From Bigelowiella natans CCMP2755 (taxonomy: Eukaryota > Cercozoa > Chlorarachniophyceae), in contig ADNK01002596.1 of the NCBI GenBank assembly GCA_000320545.1, positions 100,001-164,000 on the forward strand: a stretch of 64,000 nt of DNA, in the 5' to 3' direction. Shown piece by piece: positions 49,061 through 61,824 of this stretch. The translations under genes were made by a program, and so were the position numbers. The notes under the pieces are model-generated. The model had not been told where the DNA came from. It did not search any database and saw nothing but the letters and a program-made list of their open reading frames with translations. How positions within the stretch are numbered: position 1 is the stretch's first letter; the number at the start of each line of letters is the position of its first letter.

Positions 49061-52000
49061 CACCTCCTCTCTCTCTACCATCTATTACCTAGTAACTAAC
49101 TAACTGACTCACCTCTGTAATTTCCATCTTGGCCTGGCGCTTGAGATTTCTGACCTCCCTCTTTCGATTGATGTATCTTACCACAGCAAGTGCCTCTCTA
49201 AGTCTCTGCTGCCGTATTAACATGGGCAGGGCGTCTTCCACAGTATCAGCAGTATTCTCCATTGGGATCTCCAGAAGCTTTACGTCTTCTTGCTCTTCTT
49301 CTTCTGGTTGTTGTTGGAAACTACTACCTTCTGGTGTTAGAATGGCACCACCATCACTGACAACAGAAGAAGTACTGATAATATCACCCTGATCACTCTC
49401 ACCCATAGAAACGCTCTTACTGCTCGCTCGTCCAGTGCCTCCACCCCCACCTCCAAAGAATAAGTTATCGACGTTGACATCGGCTGCTGAGACGGGTTTG
49501 CTGCTATCTCCTGATGCTGTTGCTGTTCCCATTGTCATCACCCCCTCGAATAGCACGTCTAGTTGCTGATCATTGCCGTTCAGATGATGATGATGATGAT
49601 GCTGCTGCTTCTTCTGCTTCTTTTTGATTGTGTTCACGACGTTGTTGTCGTTGTCAGCAGCAGCATTATCATCATCATCATCATCGCCATTCTTCTTCTT
49701 CTCCTCCTCGTCGTCATCGGCTGCCGCTGCTTCTTCCTCGAGGCGCTTTAGTCTCAGGTCTACACTTGCTGAGTGTCCTCCACCCATCATTTCAGGTGCT
49801 TTAATGTCTGTACTCTCATCCTCCGCACCGTATAAATCGTCAAATAGACCAGCAGCTGTTTTAGTCATCTTACGGCTGCTGATTTGTGATGTGGTTGATG
49901 TTTAAGAAGGACGAGGAGGGGGGGGGAGGAAAGACAGCAGAAAGAAAGAAAATCAGAGGAGTATCTTGCTACTACAAGTCCAGTAACATTCAGTGAGGAA
50001 AATGAGAGTTTGTGATAATAGATACTACTGCCATACATAATTGTTGGAGGATTATTCTCACGATCACCGTCACAACATGCGTTACGATATTAACAACAAC
50101 CTAATTATCTCCCCCCCCCCTCCTCCTCCTGCTGCAGTCTCTGCCTCCACTTCCTGAGCGAGTTCTTGTTGATCATCGCGCTGCTGTTGGTGTGCAGTCT
50201 TGTCCATTTCGCATTCTTCATAACTGTTCGGTGTCGCTACCGTAGGACCTCCATTACCACCGGCAGAAGAAGGTGATAATATCACACCGGAGAGCACACC
50301 TCTGTTGTGTTTGCAGCAGTCAGCAATTACTAGTACTTGCTATTATTTTCATGTGGTCGTCGTTAACATTTCGTGTGTAGCAAGTAGGTAGGCAGGTAGT
50401 TAAAAGCATCATCCATAGATACCAAATGTAGACCTCGATGAATGTTATTATCATTATCATTATCATCATCATCATCATCATCATCATCACCCTGTTGTAG
50501 TAGAAACATCATCTGAGGTATTGGATGCAGAAACAGAGACTGGTACAGGAAGAGGGGATGGCTTGTTGAACTTTATGTGCGCACCACCGACGTTGTCACC
50601 GAACTTCTCAATGAAATCACCTCCAAAAATTCCTAGATCCACGCCGCCCTCCTCCTCCTCTTCTTCTTCTTCTTCTTCATCATCTTTTTCCTGCTCCTCT
50701 TGTCCTCCTCCCCCTTGTTTTTGTAGTACTCTATCATGATCCTTAGTGCTCTTTTCTTTTTCTTCCCCCGCCTCCTCATTTCCCTCCTCTTTGCTTATTA
50801 TCCTGTCGTCATTGTCGTCCTTGGCCAGCAGCAGCCCCATATCCTTCTGTTCTTTCCCATCATGATCATCATTATAATCGTCGTCTTCTTCTCTGTCGTC
50901 TTTACCACCTTCTTCCTCTCCCCAGTCTGCCCAGTCACCATCTCCGCTTCCTTCTTCTTCATTTTCCCCTCCGCCTCCTCCCCTTTTCATCATGATCCCT
51001 GCATCATCATCACCATCATCATCATCATCTGCCTCCTCCTCTTGAGTAGTAGTTTGTACTAACTTTGTCGTACCTAGTAGCGTGGCAGTAGTTGTAGCAG
51101 TTGTAGCAGTACTAGTTAAAGTAGTAGTAGTAGTTTTTCCTCCTTTTTTTTCGTCATCATTACCTCCTCCGTCACCCCAATTTGCCCACTCATCATCGTT
51201 TCCATCGTCCCCTACTACAACTACCGCACCATCAGCTCCTTCTCGCAGTCTATTTTCGTCGTCGCCGTCGTTGTCGTCATCATCATCATCATCGAAGTTA
51301 GCCTCAAAATCATCATCCATAGGGGAATGTGTAGTAGCAGCAGCTTTGTCGTCACCACCACTATCATCATCATCATCGTTATCGTCTATTTTCCTAATAT
51401 TTTCTTGGGATGCAGTAGGCTTTTTCACCGGAATTGTACCGAAAAATTCATTCACAACCTACAACAACAATATATAGTGAGTGATTAATAGTTAGTACTA
51501 CAAAAACTAGTAGCAGTCGTACGTAGTATTAGTGATTGATAGTTAGTACTACAAAAACTAGTAGCAGTCGTACAGTTGGCGACGAACAGTTATCTCTTTC
51601 TCACCTATTTTCTAGAATCTTAGACTCTCTTTTACTTGTTCTTCTTCTTACTATTCTTAATCATCATCATAATACTCAATTCAACCGTTTCTGTCTCAGG
51701 GACTTTTACTTCTGGCTCACCAAAAAATATGGACGGCATCACCTGACAGCAGCAGCAGCAGCAGCAGCAGCAGAGAAATGATTAGTCATGATGATGATGA
51801 TGATGATGATGAGGGAGAGACTCGTCAGCTTGACCTCCTCTCGAAATGCTGCTGCATTAGTCCATGTTCTAGGCGAATAAATATTTTTGCATGCTGCATG
51901 ATGCTGCTGCTTTAACAACTAACTACTGTTGATACGGCAAACAAATATAGTTTCTTTTTCTTCTTCTTCTTCAACTACTACTACTACAATTACTACAACG

Positions 52001-54824
52001 ACTAATACTACTTTTACTTCTACTAATACTAACTACTACTACAAATACTACTCCTGGCATAGCTAAACCTAACTATTTCTGTCCTACCATAATTCACTGC
52101 CGCTGCTGCTGCTATAATATACTACTACTACACTACTACTAATAATAATAATAATACTTCTACCCTTTGAGCACTGCGGGTTTGCTGCTGCCATTTATTC
52201 TCCTCTAGCCCTGTTATTATTTTTGTTGTCGTTCTTGTTGTCGTGCCCTCATCGTCGTTGCTATCATTTGCCGTAGTCTTGGCCTTATTCTGTACTACTC
52301 CTACTCCTCCTTCTCCCATCGTCATTCCTAGCTCCTTCCCCTGCCTATCGTACTTGTTTTCGTCATCTCCCCATTCATTTCCCCAATCATCATCGTCTTC
52401 AGCAACACCGCCCCTCCACCCTCCCTTTTGTTCTTGTTCTGCATTTCCTTCCTTTCCTCCTTGAGAATCACCGCTACTCAGTCCCAGAATCTGCAGCATC
52501 TCCTAATAAAGAAAGAAGAGGATCAAGAAATCGTCGAATCATTCATCAGCTATCCTATTCTTCCTCCCCCCCCTCCCTTAATGGTATTGAGCATTGTCAT
52601 CTATATAGTATTTCTGCCTCTGGTCCCTCCACCCTTCTTTTCTCACTGCATCACCATTATCATGATAATTTTATCAATATCCTTACGTCAGGAATATCAT
52701 TGCTTTGTTTCCCCGTCGTCGAATTGAAGAGACCCCCCCCCCCCCCGAAGACATCATCATTATTATCATCCATTTCTTGCCCACTCTTCTTTTTCCTCCC
52801 TCCTATCGTTTTTTCCTCGTCCTTCCCTTTGTTGCTGTCATCTTCATTATTGTCCCAATCATTTCCCCAATCATCTTCTTGATCATCGCCCATTACTCCC
52901 ACCGCACTTGTCGTCGTCACTGCATGTTGCTGCTGCTGCTGCTGCTTCTGCTGAATTTCTTGCGTTTTTGGTGTTTGAGGTGTTCTGCTCAGCACCAATT
53001 TCCCCACCGTTACTAGATTCAACGGTGGCATCTTCCTCATTGAAGTTACCCCAACCCTCATCCTCGTCGGCAGCATTCCCTTCGGTGTTCCCTCCTCTTC
53101 CTCCCCTTAAATCACGAATGTTAGCAGTATCAACAGCTTTTGCGTTGCCATAATCATCATCAAACCGTCCCCAGTCCTCCTCCTCCTCCTCCTCCTTTAA
53201 TCTCTTATGTTGTTCGCCTGACATCATTATCGGTGTGGTAGTGATTGTAGTTGCTGTAGTTGCTGTTGCAGAAATACTGCCGCCGCTACCACTGCCGCTG
53301 CTATTTTTATTCCCAATGAGGCCCCACACACCACCACTATCAGCCTCCCGTTCAAAGGAAGAAGAAGTAGAAGATGTGCTATTTTTATTCTCGATCACCG
53401 TTTTATTTGATTGGACTTGATTCCCACTTTGCATCCTCATCATTCCTCCCATTTCTCCCATATTAATGGTGGCCTCCTGTGCCATCGCTGCTTGAAAGAA
53501 TCCCCCCATATTCGTCCCTCCTTGCTGCAGTTTTGATGATGATTCTTCTTCAGGTGGAGGTGACTTAGGCTTCTTCTTAAGGCCGTACTGAGTTTCCAGA
53601 TGGGCAGATATATCAGCAAAAAAGCCGGAAGAGTTTGGAGAGGAAGTTTGGCGGGAATGCCCTCCTTCTCCTCCTTGCTTCATCTCAACACTTTTATTGA
53701 ACATTTGAGACGACGGTGGACCAAAGCTGTTAGTGTCTTGCACTGGTTGGAATCGCTTTTGTTGTTGATGTTGCTGCTGCGTACGTGCAGCAGTCAAAGG
53801 CGACAATGCATTTGTATTTGGTGAGTTAGAAATGACGGTGGAGTTCCCTTTACTTTTTACTCGCTGCTGCCGCTGCTGCTGCTTCATCGTCATCATCATT
53901 TGGCGCTGCATCTCAGCCTGAAAAGAAGTTGGACAATAGATGAGTGTTTTTTTGCCGGATAGATACAATGTAACAATTTTTACAAACTATAAAACACTTT
54001 TCGTCTCCCGACTCTCTTTTTGAATCTGCATTAGACGCCAGAAAATTTGGTTGTTATCGATGTATCTCTCCAAATGGCGTTGACATCTATCGTTGTTGCA
54101 GATACCATCTTCTTGTCCATCGCTGCAATTTGCTCCTTGATTTGGTCTGGGGTCAGCTTTGCAGCAGCCGCAGCATTACCCATCACTTGGGGAGGCACCA
54201 ACCCATAAACCCCACTCCTTGCCCCTTGCATACTAGCAACCCTTGCTTGTTGCTGCTGTTGATTCAACCCACTCCAACCAGCTCGCAGACCACTACTGCG
54301 CTGTTGCTGTTGCTGCTGCCGCCGCATCATCATTTGCTGTTGGTAAATCATCGGATTCATACCTACTTATAATTACAAAGAAAAAAATACAATGAATACG
54401 CTGTGTGAGTAATTGATTCTTTGGGAATTTCTTTGTTTTTCTTTGGGAATTTCTTTATTAATTCTTTGGGAATTTCTTTGTTTTTAAAACGATTGGTACG
54501 AAAGATATTGTGAAGATTAATCCAGAAGTAGATTCTGCCCGAAGTCAAATCAAGTGAATCGCTGAAAAGGAGCTTATTTCTCCGCAGTCTCTACATGTTC
54601 TTGCATTGAGTAATGAGGCATATAACAAGTATGCAATATTTAGACTGACCCATTCCATATTGCTGTATCTGCATTTGGTATTGCATCCGCTGCATATACG
54701 CTTGGTATTGCTGAGGGTTGGTCCGAGCCCATTGTTGCATGTTTTGTTGTGACATGCTCATGCGGGCTTGTGCTTGTTGTTGGGTGTAACTTCCCTTGTC
54801 TGCTCCCCCACCTCCAGGATGCAT
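47459..54824 (-). CDS. Synergin-gamma-like protein (AP-1/ear-binding accessory type), 11 exons
   Basis: Exons 54650-54824, 54037-54362, 53014-53917, 52687-52919, 52164-52502, 50491-51458, 50101-50301, 49113-49875, 48484-48813, 47973-48214 and 47459-47864 join in phase to 4887 nt (1628 residues). The N-terminus is Gln/Met-rich. Residues about 300-900 are acidic and carry six tryptophan motifs: DWGRF, GWGNF, DWGNDW, DWGNEW, EWANW and DWADW. Such acidic WxxF/WxxW motifs bind adaptor ear domains. The C-terminus (about 1250-1628) is helical (QRLREALAVVRYINRKREV) and ends in CNFCGLPID..WQYYHRTC, matching the CxxC..YHxxC end of animal and plant synergins. A role in clathrin/AP-1 traffic is inferred, and no EH domain is seen. 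The 94-nt intron at 52920-53013 spans a CAG repeat and could instead be a frameshift. The donor at 54036 is weak. Confidence 0.7.
49029..49060. repeat. (ATC)n microsatellite in synergin-like gene intron
   Basis: About ten ATC units lie between the exons ending at 49113 and starting at 48813. Confidence 0.9.
51480..51577. repeat. Tandem duplication of about 50 bp in an intron
   Basis: ATAGTTAGTACTACAAAAAC followed by TAGTAGCAGTCGTAC occurs at 51488-51522 and again at 51539-51573, in an intron of the synergin-like gene. Confidence 0.85.
54412..54488. repeat. Threefold TTCTTTGGGAATTTCTTT repeat in first intron
   Basis: Three copies of TTTGGGAATTTCTTT lie at about 54418, 54440 and 54465 in intron 1 of the synergin-like gene. 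Confidence 0.85.
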
Positions 54825-56220
54825 ACTTATTCGCTCTCAAATATGTACGCGTTGAATTATATCAGATGAATTGAGTCCCCACTCGGGGTGAGAGCTGAAC
54901 AAAGGTGGCTAACCCCAGCCTTCTTTACTTCCAAGTGATACGAGCAGCAGTAAGAGAGGGAGGAAGACGAAATATAGTAGTACGACATCAAACAGGAAAT
55001 ATTTTTCAAAAACATATTTTTGACACGCATTTGTTGTGAACGTCACCTGTTTTTCGGTTTAAAATCAGAGAAATGACCATAGTGAATATCACGAGAAAGG
55101 GAGGAAACTCGATAACGTAGAAGGCAGGAGTAGGGTCATAGGAAAATAGTAGTACGATGTTTCCCAGTAGTAGTCTAGTCATCATCGAAGTACATGTTGT
55201 GGTCCTCGTATGAAAGCCTGATGAAACTACTACTACTACTACTAGATCTACTAGATCTATGTGCATTTCCTTTTCCTACTCCTTCCTGTAGTAGTTGTTC
55301 TACTACTACTCGTAGGAAATTATTATGAAGTACATATAGAAAATCTACAAGTAGTCTAGAAGAAAACCATGGAAAATGATGATGATGTGTGCTCGAAACT
55401 ACTACTTTGCTACTGTATGATGTGGAAGAACTGATCCATAGATTAGAACTTTGGAAGATATCGGTTTTAATGTTTGACTTACATCAAATATGCAGGCTAT
55501 TTTTCATATATTTACCGTTTTCCGAAAGTCAACATGAGTTACTGAAAAAACTATGGAACCCGACCTCCGATTAGTGTTTAATCATCACACTGCAGTTCAA
55601 TAATTTGTGAACGAGCGACGCCAAAAGCTGTACCAGGTTGGTAGCAAGAATTATTTGATAACATCAACGGATCTCTTCTAGTACTTGGCATTCCTTCGAA
55701 TAGATTTGGTAATACAAAGCAGAAGTTTCTGCCCACAAGTTTTCTTGAAGATGTCTACACATTCATAGGGCCTGTGAAGACATTCATCCCCCAGACCATT
55801 AAGGATTCAGGTGGACCAACATAGTATGTTGTGCCCTAATAGATGTTTAAGCTTACCGCTCCATTGCACGCAGGATATCGCGTCTTTAGAAGGGAATCGG
55901 TGGAGGAGGTAGCCTAACCTCAGGAAAAACTAAGAAAAATATTCTTAAAATACATGGTCTGAAAGTGTCATCCATTGATGCATCTGCTCATACTTCAGGT
56001 CGGACACTATGGAGGCAAAAGAATATGCCTGGAATGCAATGGTTTGCATAATAATTTCATCATCTAGTTTTCCAATTCCGTGCCAGTACACATCTGACTC
56101 TGCAAAATATATAACAACAGGTTCAGAATTTGCCTTTGTTCCTTTCTCCACCGTCAAATTTACTCGAGGGCAGCTCCAGGGGTTGTATGAATTTTAAGTA
56201 TTGAAAACAAAATAGTATGC

Positions 56221-56259
<39 letters not shown>

Positions 56260-56425
56260 AGAGAAATAGAGAGAGAGAGCTGGAGTGCAACATTTACGTT
56301 CTGCGATGCCTTACAGAGAGAGAGCGAAGAGAGATTTACGTTCTGCGTTGCCTTACAGCTAGATTACAGTCTTCTAGTCGGTTGCGGTGAATTGTGTACT
56401 TTATTAATTTCTCGAATTAGAGATA

Positions 56426-56461
<36 letters not shown>

Positions 56462-56551
56462 ATGACGCTCACTGTTATTATTAATAAGTACGTTGAACTG
56501 TCCTCTCTTCTCGTCCTCATTTACACAGATTTACGACAATCTAAGAATAAT
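54825..56551. other. Region with orphan open frames, no gene model
   Basis: It lies between the synergin-like start (-) and the acidic gene (+), so promoters are expected here. Complex, non-repetitive frames occur: 55389-55574 (+, LWKISVLMFDLHQICRLFF), 55650-55829 (+, no Met; LLVLGIPSNRFGNTKQKFL) and 55945-56157 (-, VVIYFAESDVYWHGIGKL). None shows a domain or splices convincingly to another. They may be exons of an unresolved gene or remnants of a mobile element. (GA)n is at 56223-56255 and (GT)n at 56429-56459. Confidence 0.35.
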
Positions 56552-58171
56552 ATGAGCATTGCGAGCGGTGGCTCCTTTGCCAATGTTGCCCCCGACGACG
56601 ACGACGATATTGAAATCTTTCAGCCGGAAGGGGGGGTAAAGGGAGATCACAAAGAAAAGGGAGATAAGATACCAAAAATGAAAAATATAGAGAGAGGCTC
56701 GGCGCAAAGCAGCACACAGATAATCAAATCCAACATAACTTTCGCGGACGATCCTGCTGCTTTTGACGATGATGACAGTGACATAGTGGTGGGTATTTTG
56801 CATTTTGAAAATTTTAACAAATTGCACGAAGAAGGAAGGAAGAACACTGTTTTTTTGGAAAACAAGAATAGAAAACGAAATAGTATAAGCTCAATCCAAA
56901 ACCATCTTTTCGATACACACTTTCCGAATACTTACCATCCTTCTCATCAACATGGTAGATATTCCAACCTGGCAAGACAAATTCGACCAAGAATTCTCGC
57001 TTTGAGTTGGGACAGTCAATGGAGAACAACGTCTCCAAAATATCAGGAGATCTCGTAGGAAACACTAGCGAGGTGTGCTGTTTCTGAAGAAGAGAGAGGG
57101 AGAGGAGGGAAATGATAAAAAGGAGAAGCGGACTCCATTGCATCTTGCTGAATATTAAACTTGTTCCTCTCTTTCTTTAGGAAGGAGAGCATTTGTTTAT
57201 GACGACATGGTTTATTATTATACATATGTTTTACTCAGGAAGCCATTGAAACCCCAAAAGACACTGCTTTTAATGGTGGTGACGACGACGACGATGACGA
57301 CATTGCCATATTCAATCCTGCAGATTCCTCAGTCAATAACTCTAGCAAAAGTCGACGAAGAGAGGGACTCTCAAATGATAACGACGATTTGGGGAGCGCT
57401 CATACTGATGTACGTATGTATGATGATAAGAGATATGGTCTTGTCTTCTAAGTTACAGTCTCCCCTCACAACTCGTTGAGAAATTTATTCTTCTGCTTGT
57501 TAATCCCCTTCTTAACCCCTCTTTCCTTCTCCCCCTCCTCCTCCTCTTCCTCTTCTCCATTGTTCGGCCAGATATCTGGAGAGATATATGAGTTAGAGCA
57601 GCATGGAGACGGTAGTTCTATTGACTCAACAGGGGAGATCATGGTAATTATACAAATCTAATTAATTCGTTTATCTGCTGCAGCAGCTGTGAGATCGACG
57701 GGATGGATTTTACTATGAGACAACACATACTAAATGAATAATAAATATACTTTGACAAGCAATGATTCAGAGCTGTGGAGATTCCATCGATGCTATCACT
57801 TACTGTTTATGTATGTGTGTGTGTGTGTGTGTGTGTGTTCGTTCCTAGGAGATGGATCCAGACGCAATAGAGAGTATGTATGATGTCTCCTATGGTGGTG
57901 TTGGTGGAGGAGAGGACTCGAAGGATTCTAAAGAAGTGCGTGATCACCACCCTACCACCTGTTATTTAATCATCATTCTTCTCTATCTTTCTGTGTATTA
58001 TTTTTATTATTATCCCCTACTACGTCTGTTTGGATGCATGCATTCATACATATATCAACTATGCGATTGTATGAATCACTGATGCATGTTTTTGTAATAT
58101 TGCTGATGGTGATATATGCACTCGTACTAATTTTGTAGGACCAAGCGTCCGGCAGGAGACACGCTTTGTAA
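56552..58171 (+). CDS. Small acidic protein with two D-rich DIxIFxP motifs, 5 exons
   Basis: Exons 56552-56788 (open back to an acceptor at 56528), 57239-57409, 57572-57643, 57849-57935 and 58139-58171 join in phase 0 and give 199 residues from MSIASGGSFANVAP. The protein is Asp/Glu/Ser-rich and probably unstructured. The motif DDDDIEIFQPEG in exon 1 recurs as DDDDIAIFNPAD in exon 2, each being an Asp run followed by I-x-I-F-x-P. Such acidic-aromatic motifs commonly dock onto basic grooves, but the partner is unknown. Because exon 1 can start at an acceptor in phase 1, an upstream coding exon cannot be excluded. The short last exon (DQASGRRHAL) is less sure. Confidence 0.6.
56814..57143 (-). 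other. Orphan minus-strand open frame inside an intron
   Basis: A 109-codon frame of normal complexity (FSIDCPNSKREFLVEFVLPG onward) lies opposite the first intron of the acidic gene. No homologous family, start context or splice partner is recognised. It may be a nested gene, a mobile-element remnant or chance. Confidence 0.25.
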
Positions 58172-58325
58172 TAGAATTTATTGCTGAGGAAGAAGAAGAA
58201 GAACACGACAACAAGAATATATGCTAACCTTTTACTTAGGATGATATGAGAGCCTAGATAAAATCATAGGACACACCAACACATTTCGTTAATAACATAA
58301 ATTAAACTAATCTATACATATATAA

Positions 58326-58390
<65 letters not shown>

Positions 58391-59395
58391 CTGCGGATGT
58401 CTGAGAAATATACTTATTTTCCCGTAGCGTCTCCCAAGCAGATGTGCTAGCATGTGCAAAATCCATAAAGGAAAACATCCAGCAAATCGACGATTATCTG
58501 CATAAAGTATTAAAAAGATGCATGAATATTCCACGATGGCATTAAAATATTACCAACACAGAATTGTGCAAAATTATAGGACATATATCATTTGTAAATC
58601 AATTCGCTTAGAGTAAAAACATACATATAAAGTTTATATGTATCTACCAGGTCTTTAATCTGCAACCTGTGTGTCGGACATATTTGCATTGGAGGTGTGT
58701 GTGAGTGTGTGTGTGAGTGTGAGTGAGTGTGAGTGTGAGTGAGTGTGTGCGTGTGCGTGTGAGTGTGAGTGTGAGATAGTATGTGGTGATGACATTCATT
58801 TTTGCTTATTTGAGTTGTTCTGGAAGAAGTAAAGAAAGATGATATACACATCCTATGTATTCTTCATTTTGTTTGTGATGAAGTGAACTATCTGATGACT
58901 ATGTATTCTTCATTTTGTGTGTGATGAAGTGAACTATCTGATGACTAATGTATTATTTGACGATGACTACGGCTACAGAAACCTTCTGCTACGAATTTGG
59001 CATGAAACCTTCGATTCGAATGGAAACTGCACGACCAATATGTATGATTATTGCTATCTTATCTACAATGATAGTTTTTTTAATGCTGTTGACAATACAC
59101 GTAGTACCAATGGTATGTTGTTGAACAAATAGATGCTTTATTTATGTAATGGTATATTGTGAAAAGAAGTATTATTTATGTAGTGTTGGTGGTGGTGGTG
59201 GTGGTGGTGGTTTTTGTGAGACAAATTCTGAAAGGAAAAGAGGAGAAGAAGGAGGAGGAAGAGGTGGTGGTGGTGGTGGTGGTGGTGGTGGTGGTGGTGA
59301 AGGACGACGAGAAACATCTACTAGCTATCACATTTATTCGCTGCCGTCCTCCTCCCTCCTCCTTCTCCTCCTCTTTATGATGAATTTACATTTAG
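58172..59395. other. Intergenic or 5' region of the SH2 gene with long (AT)n and a 45-bp duplication
   Basis: (AT)n of about 54 bases spans 58331-58384, and a GT/GAGT imperfect tract spans 58697-58775. TTCTTCATTTTG and the following GTGATGAAGTGAACTATCTG are duplicated at about 58860 and 58905. A plus-strand frame 58917-59111 (FDDDYGYRNLLLRIWHETFD) ends at a good donor (G|GTATGT) and may be an upstream exon of the SH2 gene, although its phase does not fit the next known exon. (GGT)n lies at 59184-59211 and 59264-59300. Confidence 0.4.
58331..58384. repeat. Longest (AT)n microsatellite of the window
   Basis: This is an uninterrupted AT run of about 54 bases. Confidence 0.95.
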
Positions 59396-60005
59396 ATCCT
59401 ACCTGCAAGAGCTCGAGGAAATAGCTATCGGTCTGGGAGAGGCACAAAGGTATGTCGGTCGTCGAGTGTACAAGATAGATAGATAGATAGATAGATGGTA
59501 GATATTTGTGGAATAAGAATAATAATAATGATAATAATCGAGAATTAACAATATCATTATCATCATAAGATCAGCACCGCTTGCTGTTTTGGTGTAATTC
59601 GTTATCCTCCTCCTACCAAATCCTTGTCATCGTTGGGGCGTGGAAGAGGAAGAAGAACCCCTAATACTGCTTTAAACGCTGCATATGTCGAATATTGTGT
59701 TGTTACCAGCAAATGGAGCGAAATTCTTATCAATCTCATCAGAGAAAAATCTGGTAAGTGGTAGCTTCGTCAGAATTAATAGTAATACTGAGAAGAATTA
59801 ATAGTAATACTGAGAAGTAGGAGAAGGAGAGAAAGAAGACGTAGAAGAAGAAGAAGAAGAAGAAGAAGAAGAAGAGACAGAAGAAGACAGATTGTGTTAT
59901 GATACTTCAGACTACGTTACACATAAGATACACTAATAATGATAATATAACAACAGCAATAATAATTTGCGATCATCCACATTTCTCGTCACTAACATCA
60001 TAGTT

Positions 60006-60036
<31 letters not shown>

Positions 60037-60455
60037 CCACCACCTTCCAACACTTTATGAAAACAGCCCAAACAAGATCTGGAAACTCGGTTAAGAGAAA
60101 GGTGGACATACTAATTGTGTAAACAATCTTTTTCTCCCTCTTTTCTTCCTCTTCCTCCTCTTTCTTTACAAGATGCATTATTGAAATTCGTTTATCCAAC
60201 TTCAAACTAAGTAGTATTTTATGTGTGGAAAATGATGATGATTTATCAGAGAGTGATAAGTGGCTTTTCACACGTGTCTCTCGATGATGACGCACATCCT
60301 GCAAAGGCAGAGTTGGCAAACCTGGAGCGCATGTTATATGCTAATTTAAGAATCTGTGTCTCCAAAAGCGATGCAAGCGACGATCCCAACCTGCATAATG
60401 AAGACAACGAAGCTGGTTTTCTACTACTACTTCTTCTTCATCTTCTTCTTCTTCT

Positions 60456-60487
<32 letters not shown>

Positions 60488-61784
60488 ACGTACTTGGTTG
60501 CGTGGTAGCCAGTAGTAAGTAACCGTGTTGATGCTGTTCTTTTGTCAATCATCTTTTAATATATAGTGTATGGTGTGTGTGTCTACTCTTTACATCTTCA
60601 AATAGGCCTTTTCTGGTGGAGATTCTTCGGTGTACGAACACGAGAGGAGAAGTTGGAAGTGTTCTGCCGTGCCTTATCGTTGTATTTGAGGCATGAGTTC
60701 AACCAATTTATCGGATCTGATGAGACACTAATACAGCTTGTAAAGCAAACAGTTGACACGGGGGTGGATACTGGGGTCAGTCAGTCAGTCAGTCAGACAG
60801 TACATAAATAAATAGGTTAAATATAATCATCACGCACATGTTTTGCTCCTCTTACTAATTCTTTACTGAGACAAGTGAGATGAGCCAGAGAATTAAAGAT
60901 TAACATTTTTATCATATGAATTTCAAACACAGAGCGACCACAAGAAAGATGAGGGCAAGTCACACGACAATATTGTCTCCGATAATGAGTTTCGTGAATT
61001 TATTTCACGTTATGGCCCGCTCAAATCGTGCTTTAACAAGATGCGTGGTGTCTGCGTCGTCAAGGACACAAAAACAGGAAGAATCGAGGGTGCTGATTGG
61101 TTTTATCCCTACGATCGCCAGGAAACTGTGTGTCTACTCAAATTCGGTCTGGCTTCCTTCTTTTTACCAATTTTATAAAATAATAATAATAATATTAATA
61201 ATAATAATAATAAGAAAAATGATAATTATTTTGAACACCTTCGATTAATTTGGCAGTTTCTTCGTTACTGTTAAAAGAAGAAGATGTAATAATAAACTGT
61301 TCATTGTTGATATTCCTAATTGTACAGGAAAACAGGGGCGAGCGTCAAGAGAGTGGGTTGCAAGGTTGGGATGGAGGCACAAGAATATGGCATTTGTCTT
61401 CAGGTGATGATGATGTTGACTATGGTGCTGCTGCTACTGTTGTGTTGTTCGTTGCCGGCATCAGCCCAGAACCACTTAGCTCAGATAATTGATCACAATA
61501 TTATTTTCCTGCAAGTGGAGAAGAGAGATCAGCCATTAAATCCTAAATAAAAATACATTATTATTCTATGTTTCCTAATTTTATCTCCCAGTTACATGAA
61601 CCACAAGGACACGGCACACACACCTGTTACACACGGATATAAACAAGAGAAGGAAAATCATTTGTACGAGTGCGAACTGCAATCGATCAAAGTTTCTGGA
61701 GTAACCATGCGCCATTTGATCCTCAACATCTGTGGCAATCAGGTAGTATCGTAGAGTATATTAAATAACATTTACACACATACA

Positions 61785-61824
<40 letters not shown>

